Shown here: piece after piece, positions 1-8,964 of the stretch
How the letters are laid out: each line of letters starts with the position of its first letter
Numbering within the stretch: position 1 is the first letter of the stretch
Origin: Streptomyces sp. NBC_01241
Lineage (GTDB): Bacteria > Actinomycetota > Actinomycetes > Streptomycetales > Streptomycetaceae
Reading direction: 5' to 3'
Assembly (NCBI RefSeq): GCF_041435435.1
Contig: NZ_CP108494.1
Location: 4,064,501-4,128,500 of the forward strand
Length of the DNA: 64,000 nt
Position numbers and translations under genes: made by a program
The notes under the pieces: model-generated
Seen by the model: only the letters and a program-made list of their open reading frames with translations
Databases searched by the model: none
What the model was told of the DNA's origin: nothing

Positions 1-672
1 GGGAGTATCGGCGGCATCGTGGATGCCGTTGCGCAGCACGACGCCGACGGCTTCCTCCTCGTCTGCTCCACCCAACCCTCAAGCGCCCTGGTGTCCAGAC
101 TGGAATCGATCGAGCGAACCAAGGGCGTGCACACCCACGTGTGGGATGGAGTGGAACTTGAACGCATGCTCGCCACTCCCCGAGGCTGGGCGGTGGCCCA
201 GCGGTTCTTCCCGGTGAGCGCCGAAGCCAGCGGGTGGAAAGTCTTCGCCACGAGCGAGCCCAACCGTTTCATCGGTATCACCCGCGGCTTCTACCTCCGT
301 GTCGCCAACCGACACGGAAGCGCAGTCGGATTCCCACTCAAATGGATCGACGAACGTCTGGACAGAGTCGCCTCGATCGCATTGCCCGTTGGGCACGAAA
401 TTCGCCCCCGGGGTGTCTTCTACGACGACAAGCACGGCGGGTTCGTCTGGTACCTCGACTACTTGCACGGATATCGAAGTTGGCAGCGCGAGGAGATCGA
501 GCCGCCGATGAATGAGTACACATTGCGTCAGCAGCTTGGCGACGATGGCGTCTCCTTTGATGACGGACAATACGACAACTTCGAGATCACCTTCAGAAAG
601 GTCAACCGGGGTCACGACGCCTACGACGCAGACCACTACCGGTACTACGAGAGCGTCCCCAGCTACGTCTAG
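1..672 (+). CDS. Partial protein, restriction-endonuclease-like C-terminal part
   Basis: The reading frame is open to the left edge, so the N-terminus is missing; a GTG at 19 is only an internal candidate start. The first about 60 visible residues (LLVCSTQPSSA, then TKGVHTHVWDGVELERML) resemble the end of an Mrr/REase-like domain, where a Rossmann-like segment is followed by a His-x-Trp-Asp-Gly-x-x-Leu-Glu stretch. The rest (to residue 217) is rich in Trp, Tyr and Asp and I do not recognise it. It may be a nuclease or DNA-damage sensor fused to a recognition domain. The family call is an inference from a short similarity; the truncated frame itself is seen directly. A gap of about 120 bases follows. 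Confidence 0.55.
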   Translation, partial: GSIGGIVDAVAQHDADGFLLVCSTQPSSALVSRLESIERTKGVHTHVWDGVELERMLATPRGWAVAQRFFPVSAEASGWKVFATSEPNRFIGITRGFYLRVANRHGSAVGFPLKWIDERLDRVASIALPVGHEIRPRGVFYDDKHGGFVWYLDYLHGYRSWQREEIEPPMNEYTLRQQLGDDGVSFDDGQYDNFEITFRKVNRGHDAYDADHYRYYESVPSYV

Positions 673-795
673 GCCGCCAGCCTCGCATAGTTCATGTGAA
701 GCCCCATGCCACACGGCTGAAAAGTTGCAGCCGAGACTCCCTGGGCCGGGTTGACGAAGACTCCCAGCAACACTCATTCCCCCTGCGTCCGCCTG

Positions 796-1701
796 CTAGA
801 AGGGCGTCTCTGCATGCTCTCGCAACCAGAAATTGGCAGGTCTAAATCCGGGGCGCAGAGCGACCTGCACCAACGTCCATCCACCCCAGAAGTCGCCGAT
901 TTGGCCAGAGTCCATGCCGTGCACAATGGCGGAGACTGGACGGTCGCGATTATACATAGACATCTCCGCCCCTTTAGGCCAGTGCGGCTCGATAAGTGAC
1001 GAGAAGCAGAAGGATTCGAGCTCTGCGACAGCCTGCTCGACCCCGAATCCGGCATGCGTTGAATTACCCACGGAATGGGTGAAGTGAGCCATGAATCGCA
1101 TCTTTTCGGTTTGCCGGCGATGCTCGAAGTCCACTGACGCCAAGAACGTCGCTGCCGTGAGGGACGGACGCTCCCTGGTGGGGGCCAAGGCGACTGTGCT
1201 GCCAGCACTGCCATCGTGCCGATAAATAGCAGCATCTTGGTAGCCGGTGTCCTGAAGAGCGCTGGTCACGTACTGGCGAAGAAGACGGCGCTCTCCAATC
1301 TCCACCATAGTTGGACTCTCCCACTCAACCCTCATGGCGAGAATGGCACGTGCCCCTACGGCGGGGTGTGGATCCGTGGGTTCTTCGATCGGGTGATCGA
1401 CGTGGGCCGCACCCGAGGCGATCAGCCACAGAGCATGAAGGTCTCTCTCCTCCTTGGCGGTGTCACCAGCTGGCACCGTCTGCGCAAGTGCACGAGCCAG
1501 CAGCTGCACTAGACCCCATGACGGAAGCCGACTACCAGTGAACGCGTCGTGGATGCGGCTCCTGCTGGCCACCCCGGCGCCAACGCTTCTGGTGAGGTCG
1601 CGAACCGAAGGTAGCCCGGCGCGCTGGTGCAGGTCGTGCAGAGCGTTGTTGAGGTCACGCAGCGGGCCGAAGGGCAGGTCCGGCCTCTTCAAACGCGCCA
1701 C
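796..1701 (-). CDS. Helix-turn-helix regulator-like protein
   Basis: 301 residues. The first about 85 residues look like an Xre-type DNA-binding domain common in Streptomyces: LRDLHQRAGLPSVRDLTR followed by a second helix region (SRSRIHDAFTG, LPSWGLVQLL) and an acidic linker. The remainder (about 110-301) is an unrecognised domain with several conserved-looking aromatic patches (DFWGGWTLVQVALRPGF near the end). It has no membrane segments. It is divergent from the small membrane protein gene at 1839, sharing about 137 bases of intergenic DNA. The DNA-binding role is inferred from the N-terminal pattern; the ligand and targets are unknown. Confidence 0.6.
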   Translation of the reverse strand: MARLKRPDLPFGPLRDLNNALHDLHQRAGLPSVRDLTRSVGAGVASRSRIHDAFTGSRLPSWGLVQLLARALAQTVPAGDTAKEERDLHALWLIASGAAHVDHPIEEPTDPHPAVGARAILAMRVEWESPTMVEIGERRLLRQYVTSALQDTGYQDAAIYRHDGSAGSTVALAPTRERPSLTAATFLASVDFEHRRQTEKMRFMAHFTHSVGNSTHAGFGVEQAVAELESFCFSSLIEPHWPKGAEMSMYNRDRPVSAIVHGMDSGQIGDFWGGWTLVQVALRPGFRPANFWLREHAETPF

Positions 1702-1838
1702 GCTCTCCCCCTGTGTCCCTCGGCGTCAGAGTCCGTCCGATTCTGTCCGACGTTGCCAGGCGCCGTCCATCAGCGTCTTGGGAACCCCCGGACGGCACAC
1801 GCTGGAGCGGATACATCGAACGACCTGAAGGAGTTGCC

Positions 1839-2030
1839 GTGTTGGGGGTTTCCTGGACCGCAGTCAGTGAAGGTGTGATTGCCGAAGCGCTGGGGTCGCT
1901 CGCAGCCATGGCTGTGGTGACCGCGGGCGCTCTGCTGCGGAAGCGGTTGCGTCGCGACACAAGGCAGCACCCGGCGAATATCCTTGACGACGCGGAGAAC
2001 AGGCATGGTGCGGAGCAAGGGCCTTGCTAG
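1839..2030 (+). CDS. Small single-pass membrane protein
   Basis: 63 residues from a GTG start chosen because an AAGGAG ribosome site lies 5-6 bases upstream; an upstream in-frame ATG (1713) has no such site and would run over the divergent promoter region. Residues about 10-32 (EALGSLAAMAVVTAGALL) form one hydrophobic helix, followed at once by RKRLRR, so the C-terminus with its charged tail should face the cytoplasm. No function is recognised. It ends 7 bases before the first decayed tRNA-like scar. Confidence 0.5.
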   Translation: MLGVSWTAVSEGVIAEALGSLAAMAVVTAGALLRKRLRRDTRQHPANILDDAENRHGAEQGPC

Positions 2031-2036
2031 CACAGC

Positions 2037-2064
2037 TGGCTCGATTCCTGTCATCCGCTCTTGA
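2037..2064 (+). repeat. Decayed tRNA-Gly 3'-end scar (att-like)
   Basis: Matches the last about 28 bases of the tRNA-Gly(CCC) scar seen at 12281 and elsewhere (CTCGATTC ... TCATCCGCTC), with several substitutions and without the anticodon-stem part. Its rank as a member of the series rests on this partial match plus the terminator hairpin that follows directly, as it does after the well-preserved copies. Confidence 0.55.
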
Positions 2065-2096
2065 ACGAAGCCCCAGGTCAGCCGACCTGGGGCTTC
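2065..2096 (+). terminator. tRNA-type terminator hairpin
   Basis: CGAAGCCCCAGGTC and its reverse complement form a long GC-rich stem with a tiny loop, followed by a short T-containing tract. The same design follows most of the tRNA-Gly scars in this window, so it probably travelled with the tRNA 3' end. Confidence 0.6.
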
Positions 2097-2116
2097 GTCT
2101 TTGTGGGACCCGCCAA

Positions 2117-2668
2117 TCAGGTCGACATGGCGTCCAGAGCGGCGAGGTCCTCCGGGTCGAGGAGCAGGTCGGCTGCCGCGGTGTTGTCCTCCAGGTGGGC
2201 CACCGAGGAAGTGCCGGGGATCGCGAGTACGACCGGTGACCTGGCCAGCGTCCAGGCGAGCTTGACCTGTTCGGGAGAGGCTCCGTGCCGGGCGGCGATC
2301 CGGGCGAGAGGTTCGGTCGGCTCGGGGCGCCCCAGGCTTTTCAAGGAGAAGAACGGGACGAACGCGATGCCCTGCCGGGTGCAGGCGTCGAGGACTTCCG
2401 GATGTCGGCGGTGGAAGAGGCCGTACATGTTCTGCACCGCCGCCACCGGAGCGATCCGCTGCGCACTGGCGAGCTGCCCGATGGTCGTGTTGCTGAGGCC
2501 GAGGTGCCGGATCGGCCCCTCCTCCCACAGGGCGGCGAGCGTTCCGAATCGTTCGGCCACTGCTTCGTTGTCGTCCTCGTGGAGCCGCAGATCGACGAAG
2601 TTGAGGCGGTCCCAGCCGAGTTCGCGCAGAGTGCGGTGGACGCCGGCGACCAGGCGCCGCCCGCGCAC
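2117..2668 (-). pseudogene. Aldo/keto reductase, N-terminally truncated
   Basis: 183 residues covering only the C-terminal half or so of an aldo/keto reductase. Recognisable landmarks are LRELGWDRLNFVDLRLHED (the barrel strand carrying the catalytic-region His), IRHLGLSN, QNMYGLF, and the closing SPVVLAIPGTSSVAHLEDN that binds the NADP phosphate. Family members are usually 280-330 residues; the catalytic Asp/Tyr/Lys region is missing. Homology stops at 2668, exactly where a UDP-glucose dehydrogenase fragment begins on the other strand, so this is a rearrangement joint. A GTG happens to open the frame there, but the product could not be an active reductase. Confidence 0.75.
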
Positions 2669-3662
2669 TGGCCCCGCACCTGACCCGCCCGACCGTGATC
2701 ATCGGCAAGTCCACGGTCACCGTCGGCACCTCCCGCGACCTCGGCGCACTCCTTGCCCGGCTCTCCCCGGCCGGTGAGGACGTGGAGGTCGTCTGGAACC
2801 CGGAGTTCCTCCGCGAGGGCCACGCCATCGACGACACCCTGCGCCCCGACCGGATCGTGGTCGGTGTCCCCTCGGCCCGCGCCGAGGACGTCGTACGCCA
2901 GGTCTACGCGCCGCTCCTCGCCGACGGCATCCCGCTCTTCGTCACCGACCCGGCCACCACCGAACTGATCAAGGGCGCCGCGAACGCGTACCTCGGCATG
3001 AAGATCTCATTCATCAACGGCGTCGCCGACATGTGCGCCGTGGCCGGTGCCGACGTCCAGCAGCTCACCGAGGCCATCGGCGTCGACCCGCGCATCGGTC
3101 GAGGCGGCCTCAACGCCGGCCCGGGCTACGGCGGCGGCTGCCTCCCGAAGGACGTCCGCGCCTTCACCGCCTCCGCCCGCGCCCTGGGTGCCACCAAGGC
3201 CGCGACCCTGCTGCGCGCGGCGGAGGAGGTCAACGAGTCACACCCCACCGCCGCGCTGAAGCTCATCGAGCAGACCCTCGGCCGCCCGGTGGACGGCGTA
3301 CGCGTCACCGTCTGGGGCGCCTCCTTCAAGGCCGGCACCAACGACGTCCGCGAATCCCCGGCCCTGGCGATCGCCTCGCTGATGCACCAGCGCGGCGCGA
3401 CCGTCACCGTCCACGACCCGCACGCCCTGCCCACCGCACTGCGCCGCAACCCCGAACTCGACTACGCCGACACCCTCGACGCCTCCGTCCAGGGCGCCGA
3501 AGTCATCGTCCTGGCCACGGAATGGCCCCACTTCCGCGAGGCCGACTCCAAGGCCCTCGCCTCACTGGTCGCGGCCCCGGTCCTCGTCGACCTCCGCAAC
3601 CTCATCGACGCCGACGCCTGGCGCATGGCCGGATGCACCGTACGCCAGCTCGGACGACCCCG
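2669..3662 (+). pseudogene. UDP-glucose/nucleotide-sugar dehydrogenase fragment (copy A)
   Basis: Very similar at DNA level to the intact dehydrogenase at 4579-5901 but begins at its residue about 111 (LAPHL..RPTVIIGKSTVTVGT), so the N-terminal Rossmann NAD-binding fold is gone. The central and C-terminal parts are present, including the substrate-binding GGGCLPKD with the catalytic Cys and WGASFKAGTNDVRESPA. Near the end one extra C in a C run shifts the frame, and homology stops at about 3662, running straight into the Sir2-like gene. It lies between two rearrangement joints and cannot encode an active enzyme. Confidence 0.85.
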
Positions 3663-3703
3663 CTGCGGGCCGCACCCTCCCAGCCGGCTACCGGAGCCTG
3701 GAC

Positions 3704-4471
3704 GTGCAGATCGCCTCTGTGCCCTACGCGCCGCCGCCCGCTGTCCGGCAACTGCCGTGGAACGTGCTCTCCACCGGAATCCGGTTCAAAGACCGCCCCG
3801 GCACGCCGACCCGCGTGCCGGACCTGTCCGTCCTCGCGAACCTGCGACCGTTCCAGGTGGAGATCGGATGCGGTACGTCGGTCGAGGCGGGCATCCCGCC
3901 CCTGCACCGGCTCCACGAGATCTACCGGGTCACCGACCGCCAGGGCCACGAGCCGCGGGAGCACCGCTTCACCCTCTCCCCGACAGCGGACACACTCCTC
4001 CATGAGGTGCTGACGGAGCCGGAGGAGAAGACGGCGGAATTCGTGGAGATGTTCCGTGCCTGCTTCCTGTCCGAGCCGACCCCAGCCATGTGGGCACTGA
4101 AGGAACTGAAGGACGCCGGGCACCTCGTCGGTCCGGTCATCACCAACAACTACGACGTGCTCGCCGCGCGCGCCGGGCTCGACGAGTGCTTCATGCGCCG
4201 CTACGACCAGGCCGTACCCGACGTCGAGTGGGTCGACGGCGCCAAGGCCCTCCTCGTCGTCGGCCTGCACGCGGACCGACGCAAGGTCCAGGCTCGCGCC
4301 CGTGATCGCGGCATGCAGATCGTCTACCTGGATCCGGAGGGCTTCTGGCACGACGGCCAGTTCATGCCGTACCCGTTGGAGGGGCCCCAGGACGGCGATC
4401 TGGTGTGCCGAGCAACCGCCGCTGAGGCGCTGCCCGCACTCGTCAATCTCCTGAAACAGCACGCTGGTTGA
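3704..4471 (+). CDS. Sir2-like NAD-dependent enzyme
   Basis: 255 residues from a GTG start. Residues about 52-66 (VEIGCGTSVEAGIPPL) correspond to the sirtuin GAGxSxxAGIPxxR nucleotide-binding loop, and GPVITNNYDVLAARAGL to the T-x-N-x-D-x-L stretch. YLDPEGFWHDG near the end may mark the closing Rossmann strand. Reading is open upstream of the GTG to the joint with the dehydrogenase fragment, so some N-terminus may have been lost. Sirtuin-like proteins deacylate proteins or, in defence systems, destroy NAD; nothing here decides which. It precedes the intact dehydrogenase by about 107 bases and may have been co-transcribed with it. The family is fairly clear; the role is unknown. Confidence 0.65.
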   Translation: MQIASVPYAPPPAVRQLPWNVLSTGIRFKDRPGTPTRVPDLSVLANLRPFQVEIGCGTSVEAGIPPLHRLHEIYRVTDRQGHEPREHRFTLSPTADTLLHEVLTEPEEKTAEFVEMFRACFLSEPTPAMWALKELKDAGHLVGPVITNNYDVLAARAGLDECFMRRYDQAVPDVEWVDGAKALLVVGLHADRRKVQARARDRGMQIVYLDPEGFWHDGQFMPYPLEGPQDGDLVCRATAAEALPALVNLLKQHAG

Positions 4472-4578
4472 TTGACCTGCGCGAAGAGGGCCGCGCCGGG
4501 TGGTGGCGCTAGCGTGACGCACCCGGCCGGCCCGGACTCACCGGGCGGGCGAGAGGCAAGGAAAGGAGCGTCGACCCC

Positions 4579-5901
4579 ATGCGCGTATCCGTCATCGGCT
4601 GCGGTCACCTGGGCATCCCCCACGCCGCTGCCATGGCCGAGATCGGCCACGAGGTCATCGGCGTGGACCTGGACCAGGCGAAGATCGACCGCCTCAACGC
4701 CGGCGAGTGCCCCATCTACGAGGAGGGCCTCCCGGAACTCCTCGCCACCCACACCGCATCCGGGCGACTGCGGTTCACCACCAGCCTCACCGAGGCGGCC
4801 GAGTTCGCCGACGTCCACTTCCTCGCCGTGGGCACGCCCATCGACGCGGACGGACGGAGCTACGACACCGGCCAGGTCTTCGGCGCCGCCCGCGTCCTGG
4901 CCCCGCACCTGTCCCGTCCGACCGTGATCATCGGTAAGTCCACGGTCACCGTCGGCACCTCACGCGACCTCGGCGCTCTCCTCGCGCGTCTCTCCCCGGC
5001 CGGTGAGGACGTGGAGGTCGTCTGGAACCCGGAGTTCCTCCGCGAGGGCCACGCCATCGACGACACCCTGCGACCGGACCGGATCGTCGTCGGCGTCCCC
5101 TCGGTCCGCGCGGAGGACGCTATGCGCCAGGTCTACGCACCTCTCCTGGCGAACGGGATCCCGCTGTTCGTCACCGACCCCGCCACCGCCGAACTCATCA
5201 AGGGCGCCGCCAACGCCTACCTCGGCATGAAGATCTCCTTCATCAACGGCGTCGCCGACATGTGTACCGCCGCCGGAGCCGACGTCCAGCAGCTCACCGA
5301 GGCTATCGGCCTCGACCCCCGTATCGGCCGCAGCGGCCTCAACGCCGGTCCCGGTTATGGCGGCGGCTGCCTCCCGAAGGACGTCCGCGCATTCACCGCC
5401 TCCGCCCGCACCCTCGGCGCCACCGAAGCAGCAACCCTTCTACGAGCCGCCGAGGAGGTCAACGAATCGCGGCCCACCGCCGCGCTGAGGCTCATCGAGC
5501 AGACTCTCGGCCACCCCGTCGACGGCGTACGCATCACCGTATGGGGAGCTTCCTTCAAGGCTGGCACCGACGATGTCCGCGAATCCCCGGCCCTGGCGAT
5601 CGCCGCCCTCATGCACCAGCGCGGCGCGACCGTCACCGTCCACGACCCGCACGCCGTGCCCACGGCACTGCGCCGCCACCCGGAGCTCGACTACTGCGAA
5701 AGCCTTGAAGGCTCCATCGCGGCAGCCGAGCTGATCGTCCTGGCCACCGAATGGCATCACTTCCGCGAGGCCGACCCTAAGGCCCTCGCCCCACTGGTCG
5801 CGGACCAAGTCCTCGTCGACCTCCGCAACCTCATCGACGCCGATGCCTGGCGCATGGCCGGATGGACCGTACGCCAGCTCGGACGCCCCGCACAGGAATA
5901 G
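4579..5901 (+). CDS. UDP-glucose 6-dehydrogenase-like nucleotide-sugar dehydrogenase
   Basis: 440 residues, full family length. The N-terminal Rossmann fold starts at once (RVSVIGCGHLGIPHA, with VIGVDLD binding the adenosine ribose). The middle domain carries NPEFLREGHAIDD, and the catalytic region is GGGCLPKD with the active-site Cys; the C-terminal UDP-binding domain holds WGASFKAGTDDVRESPA and LATEWHHFREAD. It would oxidise a nucleotide sugar's C6 alcohol to the carboxylate with two NAD. AAAGGAG lies about 12 bases before the ATG. A MazG-like gene follows after 27 bases, and the same order recurs at 14660-15621, so the two belong together. This is the only intact copy of three in the window. 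Confidence 0.88.
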   Translation: MRVSVIGCGHLGIPHAAAMAEIGHEVIGVDLDQAKIDRLNAGECPIYEEGLPELLATHTASGRLRFTTSLTEAAEFADVHFLAVGTPIDADGRSYDTGQVFGAARVLAPHLSRPTVIIGKSTVTVGTSRDLGALLARLSPAGEDVEVVWNPEFLREGHAIDDTLRPDRIVVGVPSVRAEDAMRQVYAPLLANGIPLFVTDPATAELIKGAANAYLGMKISFINGVADMCTAAGADVQQLTEAIGLDPRIGRSGLNAGPGYGGGCLPKDVRAFTASARTLGATEAATLLRAAEEVNESRPTAALRLIEQTLGHPVDGVRITVWGASFKAGTDDVRESPALAIAALMHQRGATVTVHDPHAVPTALRRHPELDYCESLEGSIAAAELIVLATEWHHFREADPKALAPLVADQVLVDLRNLIDADAWRMAGWTVRQLGRPAQE

Positions 5902-5928
5902 CCGAAGCCATCGAACCGGAGGTCCGCC

Positions 5929-6257
5929 ATGGACACCCTGTGGGACAACATTGAGAAGCTCTCCGCCGTCTGCCGAGCGGCTGGCGCCCATCTGCCCGAC
6001 GAGGAGCTCAAGAGCCTCCAGGTCGGCAAGGTCGCCGAGGAAGCCGGCGAGGCCATGCATGCCCTCCACGGCCTGAAGGGCCTCACGACCTGCGGCGACG
6101 ACCACGACTGGTCCGAGGTCCAGAACGACCTCGTCGGCGCCGTCATCGCAGCCCTCCTGGCATGCAATACATCGATCCCACCGGTGCCCGCGCCACCTTC
6201 GACGAGATCCTCCACCGGCGGACGCGCAGGGGTCGCGAAGCCGCTGCTCCGGCCTGA
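5929..6257 (+). pseudogene. MazG-like nucleotide pyrophosphohydrolase, frameshifted (copy 1)
   Basis: Starts like the intact copy at 15196 (DTLWDNIEKLSAVCRAAGAH), including the helical metal-binding pattern KVAEEAGEAMHALHG and the later WSEVQNDLVGAV. At about 6161-6165 one C is missing relative to the other copy (CTGGCATG versus CTGGCCATG). The original frame therefore leaves the family after AALLA and runs on as low-quality sequence, while the correct continuation (YIDPTGARATFDEILHRR) lies in the next frame and ends at 6257. Most EE/ED metal ligands are upstream of the shift, so a truncated product could form, but I treat it as broken. Confidence 0.8.
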
Positions 6258-6263
6258 CGAATT

Positions 6264-6316
6264 CCGGACATGGCCGTCGACCGCTCCAGGTGAGCGCGGT
6301 CGACGGCCACGTCCGG
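6264..6316 (+). terminator. Long inverted repeat, probable terminator
   Basis: CCGGACATGGCCGTCGACCG pairs with its near-perfect reverse complement ending at 6316 across a short loop. It stands 7 bases after the stop of the frameshifted MazG gene. No long T tract follows, as is usual in Streptomyces. Confidence 0.5.
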
Positions 6317-6537
6317 CACACAAGCTGCGGCAGGCACCTGCTCCCAGCGCGGTAGAACTTTCCCTACTTCATCAAGGCGGCTCGCTCTGCTCGCCGCGCG
6401 CTCCCCGGCTCACCGCCGGGGCCTGACGCTTCTGCCTTCGGCCCGCTCTGGCCCCGGCTACGCCGGTCGCGCGGCTGAAGCGAGCACCATGGTGGGGAGA
6501 AAACCCGCTGTGGCTGGGGCGGTCGGCCCGCGGCCCG

Positions 6538-6864
6538 TCACCTCAAATGTGACTCACTGCTGCCCAGAATTAGCACTGCGCTCTCTCTTGCAACAAAGCC
6601 CACATCTTCCTCCTCCTCCTTATTCAACAAGGTGATATCAAGCTGCACCCCATAAGCATCCCATGCGCGCCGACAGGCGCTTACGCGAAACCTGCGAGCC
6701 ATCTCTTCTCGACCACGCCCATAAACAAGAATTAGGTCAACATCAGAGCCCGCGCGAAGCCCGCCACGCGAGGACCCAAACAAGTAGACAACCCAGGAAG
6801 AGTCCAAAAATTCGCTACTCGCGGTCTCGCGGAGCAATGTAATCAAGGAACGCATCTCCATCAT
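6538..6864 (-). CDS. Minimal nucleotidyltransferase (MNT-type)
   Basis: 108 residues. The polymerase-beta-fold signature is clear: YLFGSSRGGLRAGSDVDLILVY, i.e. the G-S-x(n)-S-D-x-D motif with both metal-binding Asp, and a later Asp in YGVQLDITLL for the third ligand. MNT proteins often serve as antitoxins or modifiers that AMPylate a partner. It overlaps the end of the upstream gene by 50 bases and is last in a three-gene minus-strand operon with an HNH nuclease. GC content is visibly lower than in the flanks, pointing to transfer. Starts at 6861 or 6855 are alternatives. The fold is well supported; the substrate is unknown. Confidence 0.75.
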   Translation of the reverse strand: MMEMRSLITLLRETASSEFLDSSWVVYLFGSSRGGLRAGSDVDLILVYGRGREEMARRFRVSACRRAWDAYGVQLDITLLNKEEEEDVGFVARESAVLILGSSESHLR

Positions 6865-7204
6865 AGTTCAACGCCCCCATCCACTCGTAAAACTTAAACA
6901 GCCCAACACTGATCGACTTCGCATAATCCTTAGCTTGGCCCGTGTAATGATTCCAAGCACTGACCGTGAGAATACACGTAACAGATGGGTGCTCTTCTAG
7001 AATTTCCTGCACGTCGGCCACACCGACGGTGTAGACATTGGTGACATAAAGCACCACAGCAGTTTTGCTCGTGCGGACGATTTTATAGACCTGCGGAGTG
7101 ATTTCCGTATAGTCAGAAACGGCATTATTTGCGCCCAAGGCCCGCCGTACCGCCTTAAGCGATTCCGGGTGCGGATACCTGTCGCTTCGACTTCCTTCTG
7201 GCAT
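6815..7204 (-). CDS. Unknown 129-residue protein in HNH/nucleotidyltransferase operon
   Basis: The start is an ATG 14 bases after the HNH stop, with GAGAAGAG about 9 bases upstream; an ATG 5 bases earlier is in another frame. The sequence alternates strands and helices (VVLYVTNVYTVG, VTCILTVSAWNHYTGQAKDYAKSI, VGLFKFYEWMGAL). The pattern of a hydrophobic strand, then W-N-x-Y-T-x-x-A-K, then a strand ending in a helix weakly recalls the C-terminal half of REase-like folds, but I see no PD-(D/E)xK core. Its 3' end overlaps the nucleotidyltransferase gene, implying translational coupling. I do not recognise the family; partner or antitoxin roles are speculation from context. Confidence 0.65.
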   Translation of the reverse strand: MPEGSRSDRYPHPESLKAVRRALGANNAVSDYTEITPQVYKIVRTSKTAVVLYVTNVYTVGVADVQEILEEHPSVTCILTVSAWNHYTGQAKDYAKSISVGLFKFYEWMGALNYDGDAFLDYIAPRDRE

Positions 7205-7218
7205 GCCATAATCTCTTC

Positions 7219-7920
7219 TCAGTAAAGAATCTGGTTCATTTCTTCAGGAAACCTAGGAACCGCGGACGAAGTTGCGCCAAATGCATGTTTCCGCTCGAAC
7301 TCTTCGACATGTATGCGAAATTTTTCCAGCACCGCAACCTCGACGGAGGACAACAGATGCACGTTAGAGTCTAGGATCCTAAGAATCATTCGATTGTTAG
7401 GGACAATCACCTCGCGCACTCGCACCCTCCAAACGTCGACAGCATCCGACAAGGGGTTCCATGAAGATTCCGAGTCAGGCCCGAAGGCTTCGAACGTAGC
7501 CCGATTAGAGCGAAAGTAGGGTTCAAGCACAGACCTAACTTCTTCACGTCGATCAAATGAACGCACACCGAAAGCGCCAGAGATTCGCTCCTCGTGTGAA
7601 CTTTTCCAGCTTCGCAGCAAATCGACGGGATATGCCGCTTCTTGCGAGTCCACAACCTTGTGGCAGATCAAGCAAAGAAGTATCAGATTTCGTTCGAGCG
7701 CCAACGCGCTGGGATTGATTGCAGAATTAGCTCGGGGCCCCTTGGGAGACGCGGCTATGATATGCGCCATCTCGCCGACATTAACCCGAGCTTTATTCAC
7801 GGCCCTAACCAAGACAGGGCTCAGGCAGCTCGGGTTTTGGCAACGCCCTGCCGAGTCTGCATACAGATTCCTTATGTCGTTAGCGCCTATCGCCCTTGCC
7901 GCATTCTTGCACCCCGCCAT
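7219..7920 (-). CDS. HNH endonuclease-family protein
   Basis: 233 residues from the ATG at 7920, chosen because a GGGGGG ribosome site lies just upstream; TTG codons up to 7971 are weaker. The N-terminal half is an HNH nuclease: CQNPSC zinc pair, EMAHIIAASPKGPRA carrying the catalytic-loop His, NLILLCLICHKVVD with the asparagine and the second CxxCH group. The C-terminal half (about 110-233) is a helical region that could recognise a partner or ligand. First gene of a tight three-gene operon (HNH, unknown, nucleotidyltransferase) in low-GC DNA. This arrangement looks like a defence or toxin module, but I cannot match it to a named system. Confidence 0.75.
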   Translation of the reverse strand: MAGCKNAARAIGANDIRNLYADSAGRCQNPSCLSPVLVRAVNKARVNVGEMAHIIAASPKGPRANSAINPSALALERNLILLCLICHKVVDSQEAAYPVDLLRSWKSSHEERISGAFGVRSFDRREEVRSVLEPYFRSNRATFEAFGPDSESSWNPLSDAVDVWRVRVREVIVPNNRMILRILDSNVHLLSSVEVAVLEKFRIHVEEFERKHAFGATSSAVPRFPEEMNQILY

Positions 7921-8447
7921 TGCCCCCCCGGGCCGCTCATTTTGGGTCCACAACCCAGCTTTCAATTTCAATTACCCCATTACGGGAACTCAGTGGCCAC
8001 CGGTACACTTGAAACTATTTCGAGCCTCTGAAGCCCCGGCATCGGATAGCTTAGCGTCCTGGTTTCGATCAGTCGCGAAAACGCGGTGACACAGGTCCTG
8101 AGGCGAACATCCGTCACAACGCCCTTGACAGCACAGGCCCTGACAACCAACGGCCCGATCGGCTGCTCCCGCCACTCGTCATCGCGGCTGACCCTGGCTG
8201 CGATGCGTAGGGTCAGCGCTCCGGTGATCGTGCCTGCCTCGGGCTGCTGCATCGCTGAGCATGCGGCCAGCCGATCTCGCTACAGCAACCGCAGTGACCC
8301 CAAACAGCGTGCACCGACTGCGGGACGACCGCTGACCGGCCGCGCCGTCCCCAGCGACCCACCACCTAGAGCGACGGGCCGCACCACATCCGCACTAGAA
8401 GGGGCTCTCGGCAGGCAGGGCACTGGGAGAGCCGGACCGACGCGAAA
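7921..8447. other. Intergenic stretch, no gene recognised
   Basis: Upstream half is AT-richer and probably holds the promoter of the HNH operon. The rest is ordinary high GC and contains only short open frames on either strand that show no family resemblance; it looks like decayed DNA between the low-GC HNH operon and the GntR-type fragment. Confidence 0.4.
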
Positions 8448-8700
8448 GTGCCGGCCCCAGCAGAGATCGCGACGCGGCTCGGGATCGCCGAGGGCGAGCT
8501 GTGCGTGCGTACGACGTACGAATTCCTGGCGGACGGCAGGCCCGTGCAGCTGTCGACGAGCTGGGAGCCGTACGACCCACTGCCGGCACACTCGTCATCC
8601 TCCCCGAAGGAGGGCCACACGCCGGGGCTGGAGTCGTGAACCGCATGGACGCGATCGGATTCACCGTCAGCCAAAGGGGGCAGCCCGTGACCGACAGGTA
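8448..8700 (+). pseudogene. GntR/UTRA-type regulator fragment, frameshifted
   Basis: One frame gives PAPAEIATRLGIAEGELCV, TTYEFLADGRPVQLSTSWEPYD, the effector-binding UTRA pattern of Streptomyces GntR regulators (such as those controlling transfer genes of integrative plasmids). About 8580 the sequence continues in the next frame as TLVILPEGGPHAGAGVVNRMDAIGF, again UTRA-like. The N-terminal DNA-binding domain is absent. This is therefore a twice-damaged remnant, consistent with former integrative-element DNA. The family call is from pattern memory. Confidence 0.6.
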
Positions 8701-8964
8701 CCACGCCTGGGTAAGGCATGAATGCCGACGCCCTGGGGTGGTTGAGGCGCGCATCCATGCGGCACCCCTGTAGTGATAATAGAACATACGTGCGAATACG
8801 TCCGCGCCTGGCCCCGTCACCCCAACCCGAAGGGCAACTTACTGAAAGCCACCGCAAACAGCGACGTGACGACCTACTATCAGTCCTCATCGGCCACTTG
8901 TGTACTTTCCGCCCCATACTTGCCGTCTACGTTTAGCCGATGAGTCACCGATGGAGCCGCACCT

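Noticed and set aside
1770..2837. 355-codon minus-strand frame over the AKR fragment
   Set aside because: Arg/Pro-rich shadow frame; the AKR match is in another frame.
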